Source: Sporobacter sp942492735
GTDB taxonomy: Bacteria > Bacillota > Clostridia > Oscillospirales > Oscillospiraceae
Length of the DNA: 64,000 nt
NCBI GenBank assembly: GCA_942492735.1
Contig: OW818648.1
Location: 2,170,001-2,234,000 of the forward strand
Direction of reading: 5' to 3'
Shown here: positions 9,452 to 17,569 of the stretch, piece by piece
How the letters are laid out: every line of letters begins with the position of its first letter
Position numbering within the stretch: position 1 is the stretch's first letter
Notes under the pieces: generated by a model
Told to the model about the DNA's origin: nothing
What the model saw: the letters and a program-made list of their open reading frames with translations, nothing else
Databases searched by the model: none
Made by a program: the position numbers and the translations under genes

Positions 9452-9848
9452 AACGCCCGGCTCTTATGTTATATCTGTTTCTTTGAAGCCGCGCTGCTAC
9501 AGGCATATACGCATCTCATGCGATACAACACTTGCTCAGCTGAGCGCGGCAATATTGGGCGCCTATAAATTTGAAAACGACCATGCTCATGTTTTTTTCA
9601 TGGATAACAACGCCTGGAGTGACGCCGACAGCTATTACATGGAGTTTGTGGGCGATTGTGACGATGACCGCTTCACCTGCAATGTGCGTTTACGGCAATT
9701 GTCACTTAATCTCGGAATGAAATTCTTGTATATTTTTGATTTCGGAGATGAATGGAGATTTCAGTGTGAGGTCGTACAAATCATAGAGGAAATTTCGATT
9801 GCGCCCGTTGTTGTACATAAAATGGGTGCTTCGCCCAAACAATATTGA
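9441..9848 (+). CDS. Plasmid pRiA4b ORF-3-like passenger protein
   Basis: 135 residues resembling the pRiA4b ORF-3 family: VISVSLKP.CYRHIRISCDTTLAQLSAAILGAYKFENDHAHVFFMD near the N-terminus and FLYIFDFGDEWRFQCEV near the end. The family is common in and beside insertion sequences and its function is unknown. The start ATG overlaps the end of tnpC and has GGAGGG upstream. It lies inside the inverted repeats, so it is cargo of the IS66 element. Confidence 0.8.
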   Translation: MMNKTPGSYVISVSLKPRCYRHIRISCDTTLAQLSAAILGAYKFENDHAHVFFMDNNAWSDADSYYMEFVGDCDDDRFTCNVRLRQLSLNLGMKFLYIFDFGDEWRFQCEVVQIIEEISIAPVVVHKMGASPKQY

Positions 9849-9940
9849 ATAATCGCGCGTATCGGTTGCGCTCGGTAGTTTCCCTTCTCGATTACAAAAG
9901 CATCAGCATCAATTTGGGTGCCGATGCTTTTTACGCTTAC

Positions 9941-9948
9941 GGTTATTC
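9941..9948. repeat. Right target-site duplication of IS66
   Basis: GGTTATTC, identical to 6985-6992, directly after the right IS end. Confidence 0.85.
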
Positions 9949-10222
9949 AAAGGCTACAGGTGTGTTTGTGATCTGGAAAGTTACAAGGTTATCCGGTTTT
10001 TCTCCTGTATCTATTTGCGCCCTAAATCAAACTGAAAAGAACATAGAGGGTAGTATGCTGATACTTAAATAAAGTATAAAGATTTTTGCAAAAAGACTTG
10101 AAATCTAAAAGAATGATTATTTACCATCAATAGTATATTTAGCAGCAGTTGGAATTAGCGACAATAATAGCGCTATTTGTTGCGGCTTAATAAAAATACT
10201 AAATGAGGAGCTGAAAACTATA

Positions 10223-10693
10223 GTGATACAAATAAACGGCCTGAAAGATCACGTAACCAAGATTCTCGAAAGAAATATTGAGATCTCCCTTGAAAATTAT
10301 GACGTAGTGTTTCGTCAATGCATCAATAATTTTTTTATTCGACTCGAGCCCGAGATTAAAGCTGTAATCAGTGAAGTGTTATCGGATATGACATCAATGC
10401 TTAAACACACAATGTCGGAAATAAGAGGATGCCTAACAGGCGAAGAAGCATTAATGCTTTGTGTAATTCTAAATAAGTCCCCGTATACACCAGATATCCC
10501 TCCCCGTAAATTTTTGTTAGGATGTGTTGCAGATTACATGAAGATTAATGGATCGTTTAACTGTCCTGATGATCCGAGTTTGTCGGTTTACGATAAGGTA
10601 AAAACACTAACAGAGCATCAGAGTTATGCGTTAATCATTGCTACGTATAACGGCTTCGAATCTGGCGAAGAGCAGGAAATTATCGCATTTTGA
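10223..10693 (+). CDS. Unknown protein of accessory unit 2
   Basis: 156 residues, not recognised. It is mostly helical by appearance, with no membrane segment or signal peptide. The GTG start has GAGGAG about 12 bases upstream, longer than ideal. The unit is built like units 1 and 3: an upstream TTGAAA box, a leader of about 100 bases, one gene, then a terminator of the same AGGCTC-type stem. The protein itself does not align with those of units 1 and 3. It lies 275 bases after the IS66 right end, which may have separated it from its former upstream sequence. Confidence 0.6.
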   Translation: MIQINGLKDHVTKILERNIEISLENYDVVFRQCINNFFIRLEPEIKAVISEVLSDMTSMLKHTMSEIRGCLTGEEALMLCVILNKSPYTPDIPPRKFLLGCVADYMKINGSFNCPDDPSLSVYDKVKTLTEHQSYALIIATYNGFESGEEQEIIAF

Positions 10694-10720
10694 TTTAGTA
10701 AAGTTTCAGTTAGAGATTCG

Positions 10721-10757
10721 AAAGGCCCGGGTTCGTGGATAACCTGAGCCTTTCGTC
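10721..10757 (+). terminator. Terminator of unit 2
   Basis: AAAGGCCCGGGTT and AACCTGAGCCTTT flank a 7-base loop. The stem is imperfect in the middle and there is only a short T run. Confidence 0.55.
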
Positions 10758-10860
10758 GCCGCTCATATCCAAACAGTTTTTTGCACGTTACGTCATTAAA
10801 ACTGCATTTCACGACAGAAACATTCATTATTTATGAAATTTTAATATACTTACTATTTAA

Positions 10861-11013
10861 ATCCAGTTACCCCTATCAGCATAGGGAGCTATAAGCTCTG
10901 CCCTATGAGCGGTGATGGCGCACCGTAAACTTGGGGTCATATTCGGGTAGCTGAAAGGCACTCCCGCCTAATCACCCAAGAATCTCCTTGCTTTAGCTAT
11001 GGGGAGCCTTCAA
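10861..11013 (+). mobile_element. Orphan IS200/IS605-family right end with omegaRNA-like sequence
   Basis: The stretch ends with TAATCACCCAAGAATCTCC, then TTGCTTTAGC and a weakened GGGGAG arm, closing in CTTCAA. That is the layout of the 3' end of clostridial IS605-type tnpB elements, where the same DNA encodes the omegaRNA scaffold and the right-end hairpin. GTAAACTTGGGG and GGCACTCCCG upstream also fit. No tnpA or tnpB frame lies nearby, so this is a solo end or a deletion remnant. Confidence 0.65.
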
Positions 11014-11187
11014 TTTTGAACAACATAAATAACCGCGAGCTTTTCTGCTCGAATTTGCATCCAATTAGCTTTGTCAACGTTTATATGACACATCTTGATA
11101 CATATCCCTATAAATTGAATGCTTGAGAAATAGGAAAAATTATGGTAGTGTTACGGTCAACAATATAGAACTAGGGAGAAAAACGAG

Positions 11188-11556
11188 ATGGACATCTTTG
11201 CTTTGAACAAAATTGGCGACATTATCTGGAAAAGCGGCGCAGATGAAGACCTAATAAATGAGCTGATGCAATATAGTATGGCGGTACAATCACCGCGTAT
11301 AAAAGTAGTCAGTTATGAATCCGGGGATGAGAGTGTTCAGCCAGAACCGAAAAGACTTGACAACGAGAAGTTGACAGATGACGAAAAATACTACGCAATC
11401 ATAAAAATGATCTGGGAAACAGAAATTCCCGGTGAGGAAAAGCTGAATCTTGTGATGACGCTCTCGGAGCTATGCATTCCGTTTGAAGGCGTTGATGTAT
11501 TCAGTCTTACCAGAGATGAAAAAAAGCAACTGATTGAAAAATACACGAAGACTTAA
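11188..11556 (+). CDS. Unknown small acidic protein
   Basis: 122 residues, family not recognised. It has AGGGAG about 9 bases before the ATG and a clear terminator 18 bases after the stop, so it looks like a real single-gene transcript. Composition is acidic and helical (LTDDEKYYAIIKMIWETEIPGEEKLNLVM; SLTRDEKKQLIEKYTKT). No membrane segment, cysteine cluster or known motif is seen. It lies between the IS605 remnant and unit 3. Confidence 0.6.
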   Translation: MDIFALNKIGDIIWKSGADEDLINELMQYSMAVQSPRIKVVSYESGDESVQPEPKRLDNEKLTDDEKYYAIIKMIWETEIPGEEKLNLVMTLSELCIPFEGVDVFSLTRDEKKQLIEKYTKT

Positions 11557-11573
11557 TAGATTCGATGAAAATA

Positions 11574-11616
11574 AATCCCCCGAACTTGATCGACTGGATC
11601 GAGTTCGGGGATTTTT
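11574..11616 (+). terminator. Strong terminator
   Basis: AAATCCCCGAACT and AGTTCGGGGATTTTT form a long GC-rich stem ending in a T run, with a further inner GATC pairing. Confidence 0.85.
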
Positions 11617-11795
11617 CCGTTTCATGCGTGTAATATACTATGAATATTGCCCCGTTTATTAACAAACAGTACATAAGCAATTGCAGTATTCCGCCTTGGA
11701 ACATAGTTAGACTGAGCGGTTCTTACGGTTGAAAGCATTTACTGAAGCGGCCTGATGACCAAATAGAACGAATTAATAAAGATGAAAATAAATAC

Positions 11796-11825
11796 TTGAT
11801 TTTTTAAAGTATCTTTTTTTAGAAT
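11796..11825 (+). promoter_or_regulatory. Promoter of unit 3 (TTGATT-18-TAGAAT)
   Basis: TTGATT at 11796-11801 and TAGAAT at 11820-11825, spacing 18. It has the same form and position as the promoter at 6096. Confidence 0.6.
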
Positions 11826-11932
11826 AATCCTGTCAGATAAATCCAGGACTTATACAGACGATGCAGGCGACTTTTTAGTGCTGCAATCACGTGCAACGAT
11901 ACTTAAAATAAACAATGATGAAGGAGCTTAAA
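11826..11932 (+). other. Conserved 5' leader of unit 3
   Basis: About 107 bases with the block GACGATGCAGG...AGTGCTGCAATCACGTGCAAC shared with unit 1. AAGGAG before the ATG is the ribosome binding site. Candidate regulatory leader. Confidence 0.5.
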
Positions 11933-12448
11933 ATGCATATAGCAAATCAAAAGAATAAAATCCTGTCAAAAACAGAGATATTGATAGGTGTCTCAGAAGG
12001 AAGGGCGTATGACGGGTATGACATTGTAGAGCATGGCCTTGATGAAGGCCAGAGTTATACTGATATCAAAGCGCCAGATGGTGAGATTGAGAGAATCCGA
12101 TGTGTCGGAAATATTCTCAGAGAAATTGCCACCACCGATAGTTATAACTCAATCCATAACCATCGCAGAGACGGTGACAAAATCAGGCTGTATTACGATG
12201 CGCAATCGCATGAAGTCTTTATTGTCGCCGTCATGCATGGGGATGATCTGTCAGGTTCACCTTTTGTGTTTCAGAACGGCTTTACCGTTACAGAGAGGAT
12301 GATAAATCATCCTAAGGCATCGGCAGTCAGGGGCCTTTTGGCAATCACAGCCAGGAACCTATTTCGACTGGAGCAGCTTGGTATCCTGACAAAAGAAATG
12401 GTGAATATCATCAAACGGACCAGGAAAAACGTCGGTTTCCATTTTTAA
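11933..12448 (+). CDS. Unknown protein, intact paralogue of the broken gene at 6240
   Basis: 171 residues from the ATG at 11933, which has AAGGAG 7 bases upstream; an upstream in-frame ATG (11915) lacks one. The family is not recognised. Visible features are a charged N-terminal half (SYTDIKAPDGEIERIRCVGNI), a beta-rich middle (DKIRLYYD..HEVFIVAVMHGDDLSG) and a basic helical end (LGILTKEMVNIIKRTRKNVGFHF). No membrane segment or signal peptide. Conservation with the 6240 copy runs over the whole length, so it is a true protein. Its own promoter, leader and terminator make it a stand-alone unit. Confidence 0.75.
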   Translation: MHIANQKNKILSKTEILIGVSEGRAYDGYDIVEHGLDEGQSYTDIKAPDGEIERIRCVGNILREIATTDSYNSIHNHRRDGDKIRLYYDAQSHEVFIVAVMHGDDLSGSPFVFQNGFTVTERMINHPKASAVRGLLAITARNLFRLEQLGILTKEMVNIIKRTRKNVGFHF

Positions 12449-12612
12449 TGGTACTCGCACAAACGAAGATACCCGCAGCAGATATAATTAACATAGTTTA
12501 ACTTTTCGGCTTGTTAACAATGGATTTTCTGGAAGACTTATAGATCGTTGCTCATCTGATAAAAGCAGTAAAATATTACAGTTCTTAAAAAACTGTAGTC
12601 TGAAAACAAAAA

Positions 12613-12679
12613 ACTGAATACAAACTTGTTAACGAGTAAAATGCTGCGGGTACTAACCGTCAACAACGTTTGTATTCAG
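12613..12679. repeat. Long inverted repeat after unit 3
   Basis: CTGAATACAAAC-TTGTTAAC and GTCAACAA-CGTTTGTATTCAG can pair over about 20 bases with a 26-base loop. It lies between the unit 3 gene and its terminator. Confidence 0.6.
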
Positions 12680-12691
12680 GAAGTTGCGAAA

Positions 12692-12724
12692 GAGGCTCGG
12701 GTAATCTATTACCTGGGCCTTTTG
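12692..12724 (+). terminator. Terminator of unit 3
   Basis: AGGCTCGGGTAAT, short loop, ATTACCTGGGCCTTTT. Same type as those at 6893 and 10721. Confidence 0.75.
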
Positions 12725-13462
12725 TCGTCGCTTCTCCCGGATGGCCTGAGGCGCATTTTGTTGGGTCTATTTGCTGAAGCATCCTGACGATAAATGACGA
12801 CTGCTTGGCAGAAAGTCCTTAAGTATACATGGTATCTAAAGCACTGCTTCCGGGCCCCTATGATTATGGAAATCCTTAGGGAACAAAAACGGTAACAATT
12901 TAACAGGATTTTTTAAGTCAAATATCTGGACGTCGGAATAAGAGGTGTCTATACTCACATAATTGAAAAATTAGGAATGAAAATAGTTTTTTTCCGGGCG
13001 CGATGAAAATAATTGTTATGATTTGCTTGAATCTATGTACAAGAAGTGTTGCATATATTTTTCGAAGATATATTCTGCGCGCTACACGACAAATAATAAA
13101 AGTCAATAATGAAACAAGAAGGTCAGCGCGAATGAGCGTGTCGTAAAACGTTTTAACCAAAACGTGAAACGGCACGCCTGCTTTTTCGCAACAAAAACAA
13201 TGTACAGAACCAAAAAACAAAAAAAGCAGCTATTCCAAATAATTCAAGGGATAGCGACGCAAGGGAAGTCACTTCCCACTGTGAAAAACTATTCAGTTTT
13301 AGTTGCGCTGACTTTGGTATGTGCAAATACGTTTCACAGCGCTTGTGTTGAATCTTGTTATGTAGCTTGTTTATGTTCTAGGACATACAGAATAACAAGA
13401 ACTATGTGTACACTTTTATGCCACCCCTCATCAGAAGTCTTCGAAAGCCCATGCAAGATGAA
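12725..13462. other. Intergenic, no gene recognised
   Basis: About 740 bases with only short open frames, none with a ribosome binding site or recognisable product. ACACTTTTATGCCAC at 13410-13424 recurs almost exactly at 13865-13879 on the far side of the group II intron remnant. Confidence 0.5.
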
Positions 13463-13785
13463 ATGATAGCCGAGCTCCTAAATCCTATTGTGCTGGGATG
13501 GATGAATTATTTCGGACAGTTCAACCGGTCGGCAATGAAAAGCGCCTTGGATTGTATACAGCGCAGGGTGATACGTTGAACTATGTTTAAGTTCAAGAAG
13601 TTTTGGGATCACAGGTGGCGGGCTGAAGAGTGGCTTATCCAGATAAGGAAAAGAGAGCACAACATGTTTGCACATTGGGCCCTCTGTGGAACAGCTATAT
13701 GACGAATGATAAGAGCCGTATGAATTGAGAGATTCAAGTTCGGTTTCATGAAAGCCTGTGAGTGAAACTCCCTCGGGTTACTCGA
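13463..13785 (+). mobile_element. 3' remnant of a group II intron (maturase C-terminus and RNA domains)
   Basis: Codons from 13463 to 13702 read ELLNPIVLGWMNYFGQFNRSA, then IQRRVIR-stop-TMFKFKKFW, the maturase/X-domain end of a group II intron protein. A TGA at 13577 stands where Trp is usual. After it, GAGCCGTATGAATTGAGAGATTC...GGGTTACTCGA at about 13712-13785 matches the conserved 3' intron sequence. The reverse transcriptase domain and the intron 5' end are missing. It is dead. Confidence 0.8.
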
Positions 13786-14153
13786 ATAGAAGGTCGGACA
13801 CTCAATTAATGGGTAGCCTCATACCGTGGGATTGCAGCAAAGCCATATGATGAACAGCGGTTATACACTTCTATGCCACACGTAGCCAGACTACACCGGT
13901 TGTGAGCATCCTGGCGATAGGGTACCGGATTTTTAACCGTTTTCTACTCGGAGTTTTCCGTCATACTTAATTCGGCTTTAAGAAAATCATATGAATAAAT
14001 TCCACAAATAAGGAAATAATTAATGTAACTTAATATTTTTATGGTGTTTTTTTGTTTAGCGTTTTGTCTATGATGAAGGAGTTTTATGAGGCTCTTTTGT
14101 TATGGACAAAATGCTTTTTAATTTGGAAATTAATCTATAAAGGAGTCGTTAGC
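13786..14153. other. Intergenic after the intron remnant
   Basis: Holds the second copy of the 15-base direct repeat (13865-13879, ACACTTCTATGCCAC). AT-rich sequence before 14154 probably contains the promoter of the next gene. No gene seen. Confidence 0.5.
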
Positions 14154-15605
14154 ATGATTCGTCCGCATCCAAATACCCCTCAAGAAGGTTTAAATTATTT
14201 GAGAGCTTATATTGAAGAGAATCATTCCGTACCAACAATATCTAAGTTGCGAGCTAATGCAAAATATCCTCATGACACATATTATCAAAGGATATTTGGA
14301 GGGCTTATATCGGCTCTGAAGCAAATTGGCGTTTACAAAGCTGGATATATTGGTAAGACGATGAAAGAACTTGAATCAGATAAAAAAGCGCAGATTGCAA
14401 AAGGTATACAAATTATGTGCCTACAAAGCGGTCAAATCCCAACCTATAATGAGTACATGGCTGAAGCAAAGAAGAATAACTGGCCTATTGGCGTAAGAGG
14501 TTATTTTCCTAAATGGAACGATGCGGTCAGATCCGCTGGATTCGATCCTACAAAACTTGAGTTTAGTCGTGAAGAGTTAATTGAGATTATGCAGAAGAAA
14601 GCCATCGAAATTGGCAGGACACCCACAATTGCATATTGGTATAGATATGTGCGATTTCCAATGGTATATGACTATATAGAAAAATTTGGCTCTTGGAATA
14701 GGGCATTAGAGACGGCGGGACTACCGGTAAACCAACGAGACGATTGGACTGAAGAAGAATGTAAAGAAGCAATTAAAGCTTTTGGGGCTGAAAGAGAGCG
14801 CTTACCATGTTATGAGGAGTTTGACGGAAATAATTATAGTCCTTGCGCATCTATTATTGCGAAGAAATTCGGTTCAGGCAGATGGAAAAATGCAATAGAA
14901 TACCTTGCCAATGAGAAGTATATTGAATTTGGCACTCGTTCACATCCATATTTATCTAATCATGACCATTTAAGACCCTCAGTTAAAGAAGGACTCGTGG
15001 ATGATATTGTAGGTAACCTAAATCTGAAACACTTTCATGATTCACTATATAGAAATTTTGTTCCTACGGCTAGCCGTATGAGTTTCGATTTTGTCATAGA
15101 AGGTAGATTTTTTATTGAGGTTGCCGGAATGATCAATGAAAGACAATATTTTGACCAAGCAGTTATGAATGATGATGAAAGAAAATATCGAGATATATTG
15201 AAAAAAAAGATTGAATTATCTGAGAAATACAATATTAATCTCATTGTATTATTTAAGAATTACTCTAAAAGCAAAATTATAAAATGCCTTCAACCACTAT
15301 ATGATTACGCTAAATCACCAATAAAAGAAAGCAATGGGGAAATCATTTTCAACGCAAATCGCATTAACTATAAAAAAGAAGACAAATACCCCGATGAGCT
15401 TCTACTGGAAAATATATATTCTATATATAATAAAATCGGACACATGCCATCGTTAGCTGAAATGTTGCAGCCGGGCTTACCGTACCCGAGCATATATACA
15501 AAAAAGAAACCGTGGAATGCCTGGGTTGTAGAAGTAATGCGCAAATACAATATAGAAATGTCTGACAATGATATAAGAAATCGAAAACTCAAAAAATACC
15601 TTTAG
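14154..15605 (+). CDS. Tandem-repeat DNA-binding protein with a putative PD-(D/E)XK nuclease domain
   Basis: 483 residues from the ATG at 14154 with AAAGGAG upstream; the open frame extends 34 codons further without a ribosome binding site. The first ~260 residues hold four repeats of one pattern: about 20 residues, then G-x-x-PT/PC, then a Trp-x-x-A-(hydrophobic) end (KWNDAVRSAGF, SWNRALETAGL, RWKNAIEYL). This resembles homing-endonuclease-associated repeats. Residues ~290-410 contain RMSFDFVIEGRFFIEVAGM and KKKIELSEKYNINLIVLF, the D-x(n)-E-x-A and following helix-strand of a Vsr-like nuclease. A fifth repeat closes the protein (GHMPSLAEM...PWNAWVVEVM). It is flanked by mobile debris. Function inferred only. 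Confidence 0.65.
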   Translation: MIRPHPNTPQEGLNYLRAYIEENHSVPTISKLRANAKYPHDTYYQRIFGGLISALKQIGVYKAGYIGKTMKELESDKKAQIAKGIQIMCLQSGQIPTYNEYMAEAKKNNWPIGVRGYFPKWNDAVRSAGFDPTKLEFSREELIEIMQKKAIEIGRTPTIAYWYRYVRFPMVYDYIEKFGSWNRALETAGLPVNQRDDWTEEECKEAIKAFGAERERLPCYEEFDGNNYSPCASIIAKKFGSGRWKNAIEYLANEKYIEFGTRSHPYLSNHDHLRPSVKEGLVDDIVGNLNLKHFHDSLYRNFVPTASRMSFDFVIEGRFFIEVAGMINERQYFDQAVMNDDERKYRDILKKKIELSEKYNINLIVLFKNYSKSKIIKCLQPLYDYAKSPIKESNGEIIFNANRINYKKEDKYPDELLLENIYSIYNKIGHMPSLAEMLQPGLPYPSIYTKKKPWNAWVVEVMRKYNIEMSDNDIRNRKLKKYL

Positions 15606-15721
15606 GAAATATTAATCCTAAATTTCGAAAAATGCGTGTGTGAAATTTCAGATTATTTTCAAAGCCTCTTTTTTGCATAATATCGCTCAATATCATAAAG
15701 CTTAATGGGTTGTTTCTAACG

Positions 15722-16585
15722 TACCCCAAGCGGTCAGTGAACTAACAGGGCAGACGATTAGTCATTCCGGCGCGTGGAACGTGGTACAGATATTGGGTTA
15801 AAGACTCAATAAAAAGGAGTGTTAGGCAGCGGAGATGGCCAAAGCCCAACAGGGAGAAGATACAATTAAAACGAAGCTTCTCTTTAGGAACTGGACGGCT
15901 TATATCAAAATTTACAGTGTAAAGACCGAAAAATGGTGGGCAACAGTGCAGAAATGAAAGTCGCCATGGCGTACACCGGGGTGAAAAAGACCGGCAGGAG
16001 AGATACAGAATTACCGACGCGGTAGCCTGCGCCAATTTTGAAGGTATAGACAGCTTTTTACGTAGAAAAGAGGTCTTTATTGCCGAAACATACATCGTTG
16101 ATGAGATAGAAATGCGCGTATTAAACGGTGACGGTGCAAACTGGATCAGACGTAGGGTTACAGATGAGACGGTTCATTACCAGCCTGATACTTTTCGCCG
16201 GAACAAAGCGATTATTCAATATGTTTCTGACCGAGAGTCAAGAAAAACAACCTTCAAGCTTCTGTATTCAAAACAGATAGACTTTTTTCGGGGTTATTGA
16301 GGCGTATTTCAACGGCGATCCGAGAGAACAGGAAAACTACTTGCAATTACTGAAATGCTTTCAAAGCAACAATAGCGGATTCATCTCGTACTAGCTTCGG
16401 GGGCTCGATTTACCGCCACCGTCCGATGGCGTCGAATATCGCGGCAGCAGTGCGATGGTATGCAACATATATACCGTCATCATCACAGAATGAAACACGG
16501 GTGAGCAAATTGGAGTATCCGGGGAGGAATTAATCTGAGACTATTGACGTCGAAATCTACCGGAAAATTATTCGGGGTTTTATCC
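15722..16585 (+). pseudogene. Decayed ISLre2/UPF0236-family transposase
   Basis: Scattered frames match the family: TGQTISHSGAWNVVQILG at about 15740, VACANFEGIDSFLRRKEVFIAE and VDEIEMRVLNGDGANWIRR from 16020 to 16150, and LDLPPPSDGVEYRGSSAMVCNIYTV near 16400. Several stops and frameshifts separate them. The N-terminal third and the ends of the element were not found. Old remnant. Confidence 0.7.
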
Positions 16586-17100
16586 TGACTTGTTTCTCTT
16601 GCTCTGCCGCCCAAATATGCCGTATAGATTCTGGCGGTTTTATTTTCGTCAAAAATATCAGAGCGTATTGGTAAAGGATATAATTGCTTTCAAAGTCAAC
16701 CATTCCAACGACGCTAAAAAGGATGAAAGACTGATATGCCCTGGAACCGCTTTACTGAGGCCGGTTCACTCGGTAGAGTTATTCATTGCCGCTAGTTTGC
16801 CGAACAGCGAGGACGCAAAGGGGGGATGCGCGCGCCGTGTCACGCTCCGGCGTGAATAACCTTGCCGTGGGCGCTCAACACTATTGCAGCAGCAACCAAA
16901 TTTTCTTTGCCTTTTGCCTTCAATGTTCCGGTTTCGTAATCTCACTGGTCTTGGCATAGTAACTATAAATTGATGAACGCTGTACCTCTGCTCACCCAAG
17001 GATTGTGCGTCGTGCTGTATAATCGTTAAATTTGCACCCAACAAAGCTATATCGTTTCAAAAACGAATTACAGCGCAATCGCATCGCCGCTGTGAGCACA
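16586..17100. other. Degenerate sequence between two transposon remnants
   Basis: No gene recognised. AATCGTTAAATTTGCACC at 17021-17038 recurs exactly at 20733-20750. Confidence 0.45.
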
Positions 17101-17236
17101 TTCCTACGGGAGCAGCCCACTGCCATAACCGAGTACAACGAACAGCCTAGTTAGGCGCCTGATTGAAAAAGTCACCGTCTGCGCGGACAAATTCACCGTG
17201 GAATTCAGGTCTGGCATGTCGGTGGATGTTAATTAA
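17101..17236 (+). pseudogene. C-terminal remnant of a large serine recombinase
   Basis: After one frameshift, FLREQPTAITEYNEQ and LVRRLIEKVTVCADKFTVEF can be read, ending GMSVDVN-stop at 17236. This is the usual C-terminal end of transposon/phage serine recombinases. Nothing of the catalytic domain remains. Confidence 0.65.
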
Positions 17237-17569
17237 TAAAAAACAAAGCTTTTTATCACTGTTGTCTCAGAAATATCTAACATTTGAGCTATTTCGGAGT
17301 TTAAATATTCTTGTACGTACTTCAAGATTAAATTTCATTATATGTGAACGGCAGCTTTATAATCGCTTTTGTCAGAATATCAGATTCACCCGAACGTAGA
17401 CGGTATCAGAGAAATAACGCTCACAGAATCTGCGAAACGGTCATTCACTATATTTCCTTTGAAACTCGCTGAGTTCACTAAAGTTGTAATAAACGCTTTC
17501 TTGTGGTAAAATAATCCTAAGAAAATAATGGAAATGTTGAAGAAGGACGCTTTTAGGGAGGTAAACCAA

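Larger units (their letters stand above)
6993..9940 (+). mobile_element. IS66-family insertion sequence, 2,948 bp, with passenger gene
   Basis: The ends are imperfect inverted repeats of about 24 bases, both starting GTAAGCGT (right end read on the minus strand), the usual IS66 terminus. It is flanked by an 8-bp direct repeat, as IS66 elements make. Inside are tnpA, tnpB, tnpC and a pRiA4b-ORF3-like passenger, all on the plus strand. The element sits between the first and second accessory units and is intact in structure. Its transposase gene carries an amber codon, so it may no longer move by itself. Confidence 0.92.

Noticed and set aside
9845..10072. 75-residue open frame across the IS66 right end
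   Set aside because: It spans the insertion junction, so it is an accident of transposition. No recognisable product.
13164..13466. 100-residue open frame before the intron remnant
   Set aside because: Cys-rich random-looking sequence with no ribosome binding site.
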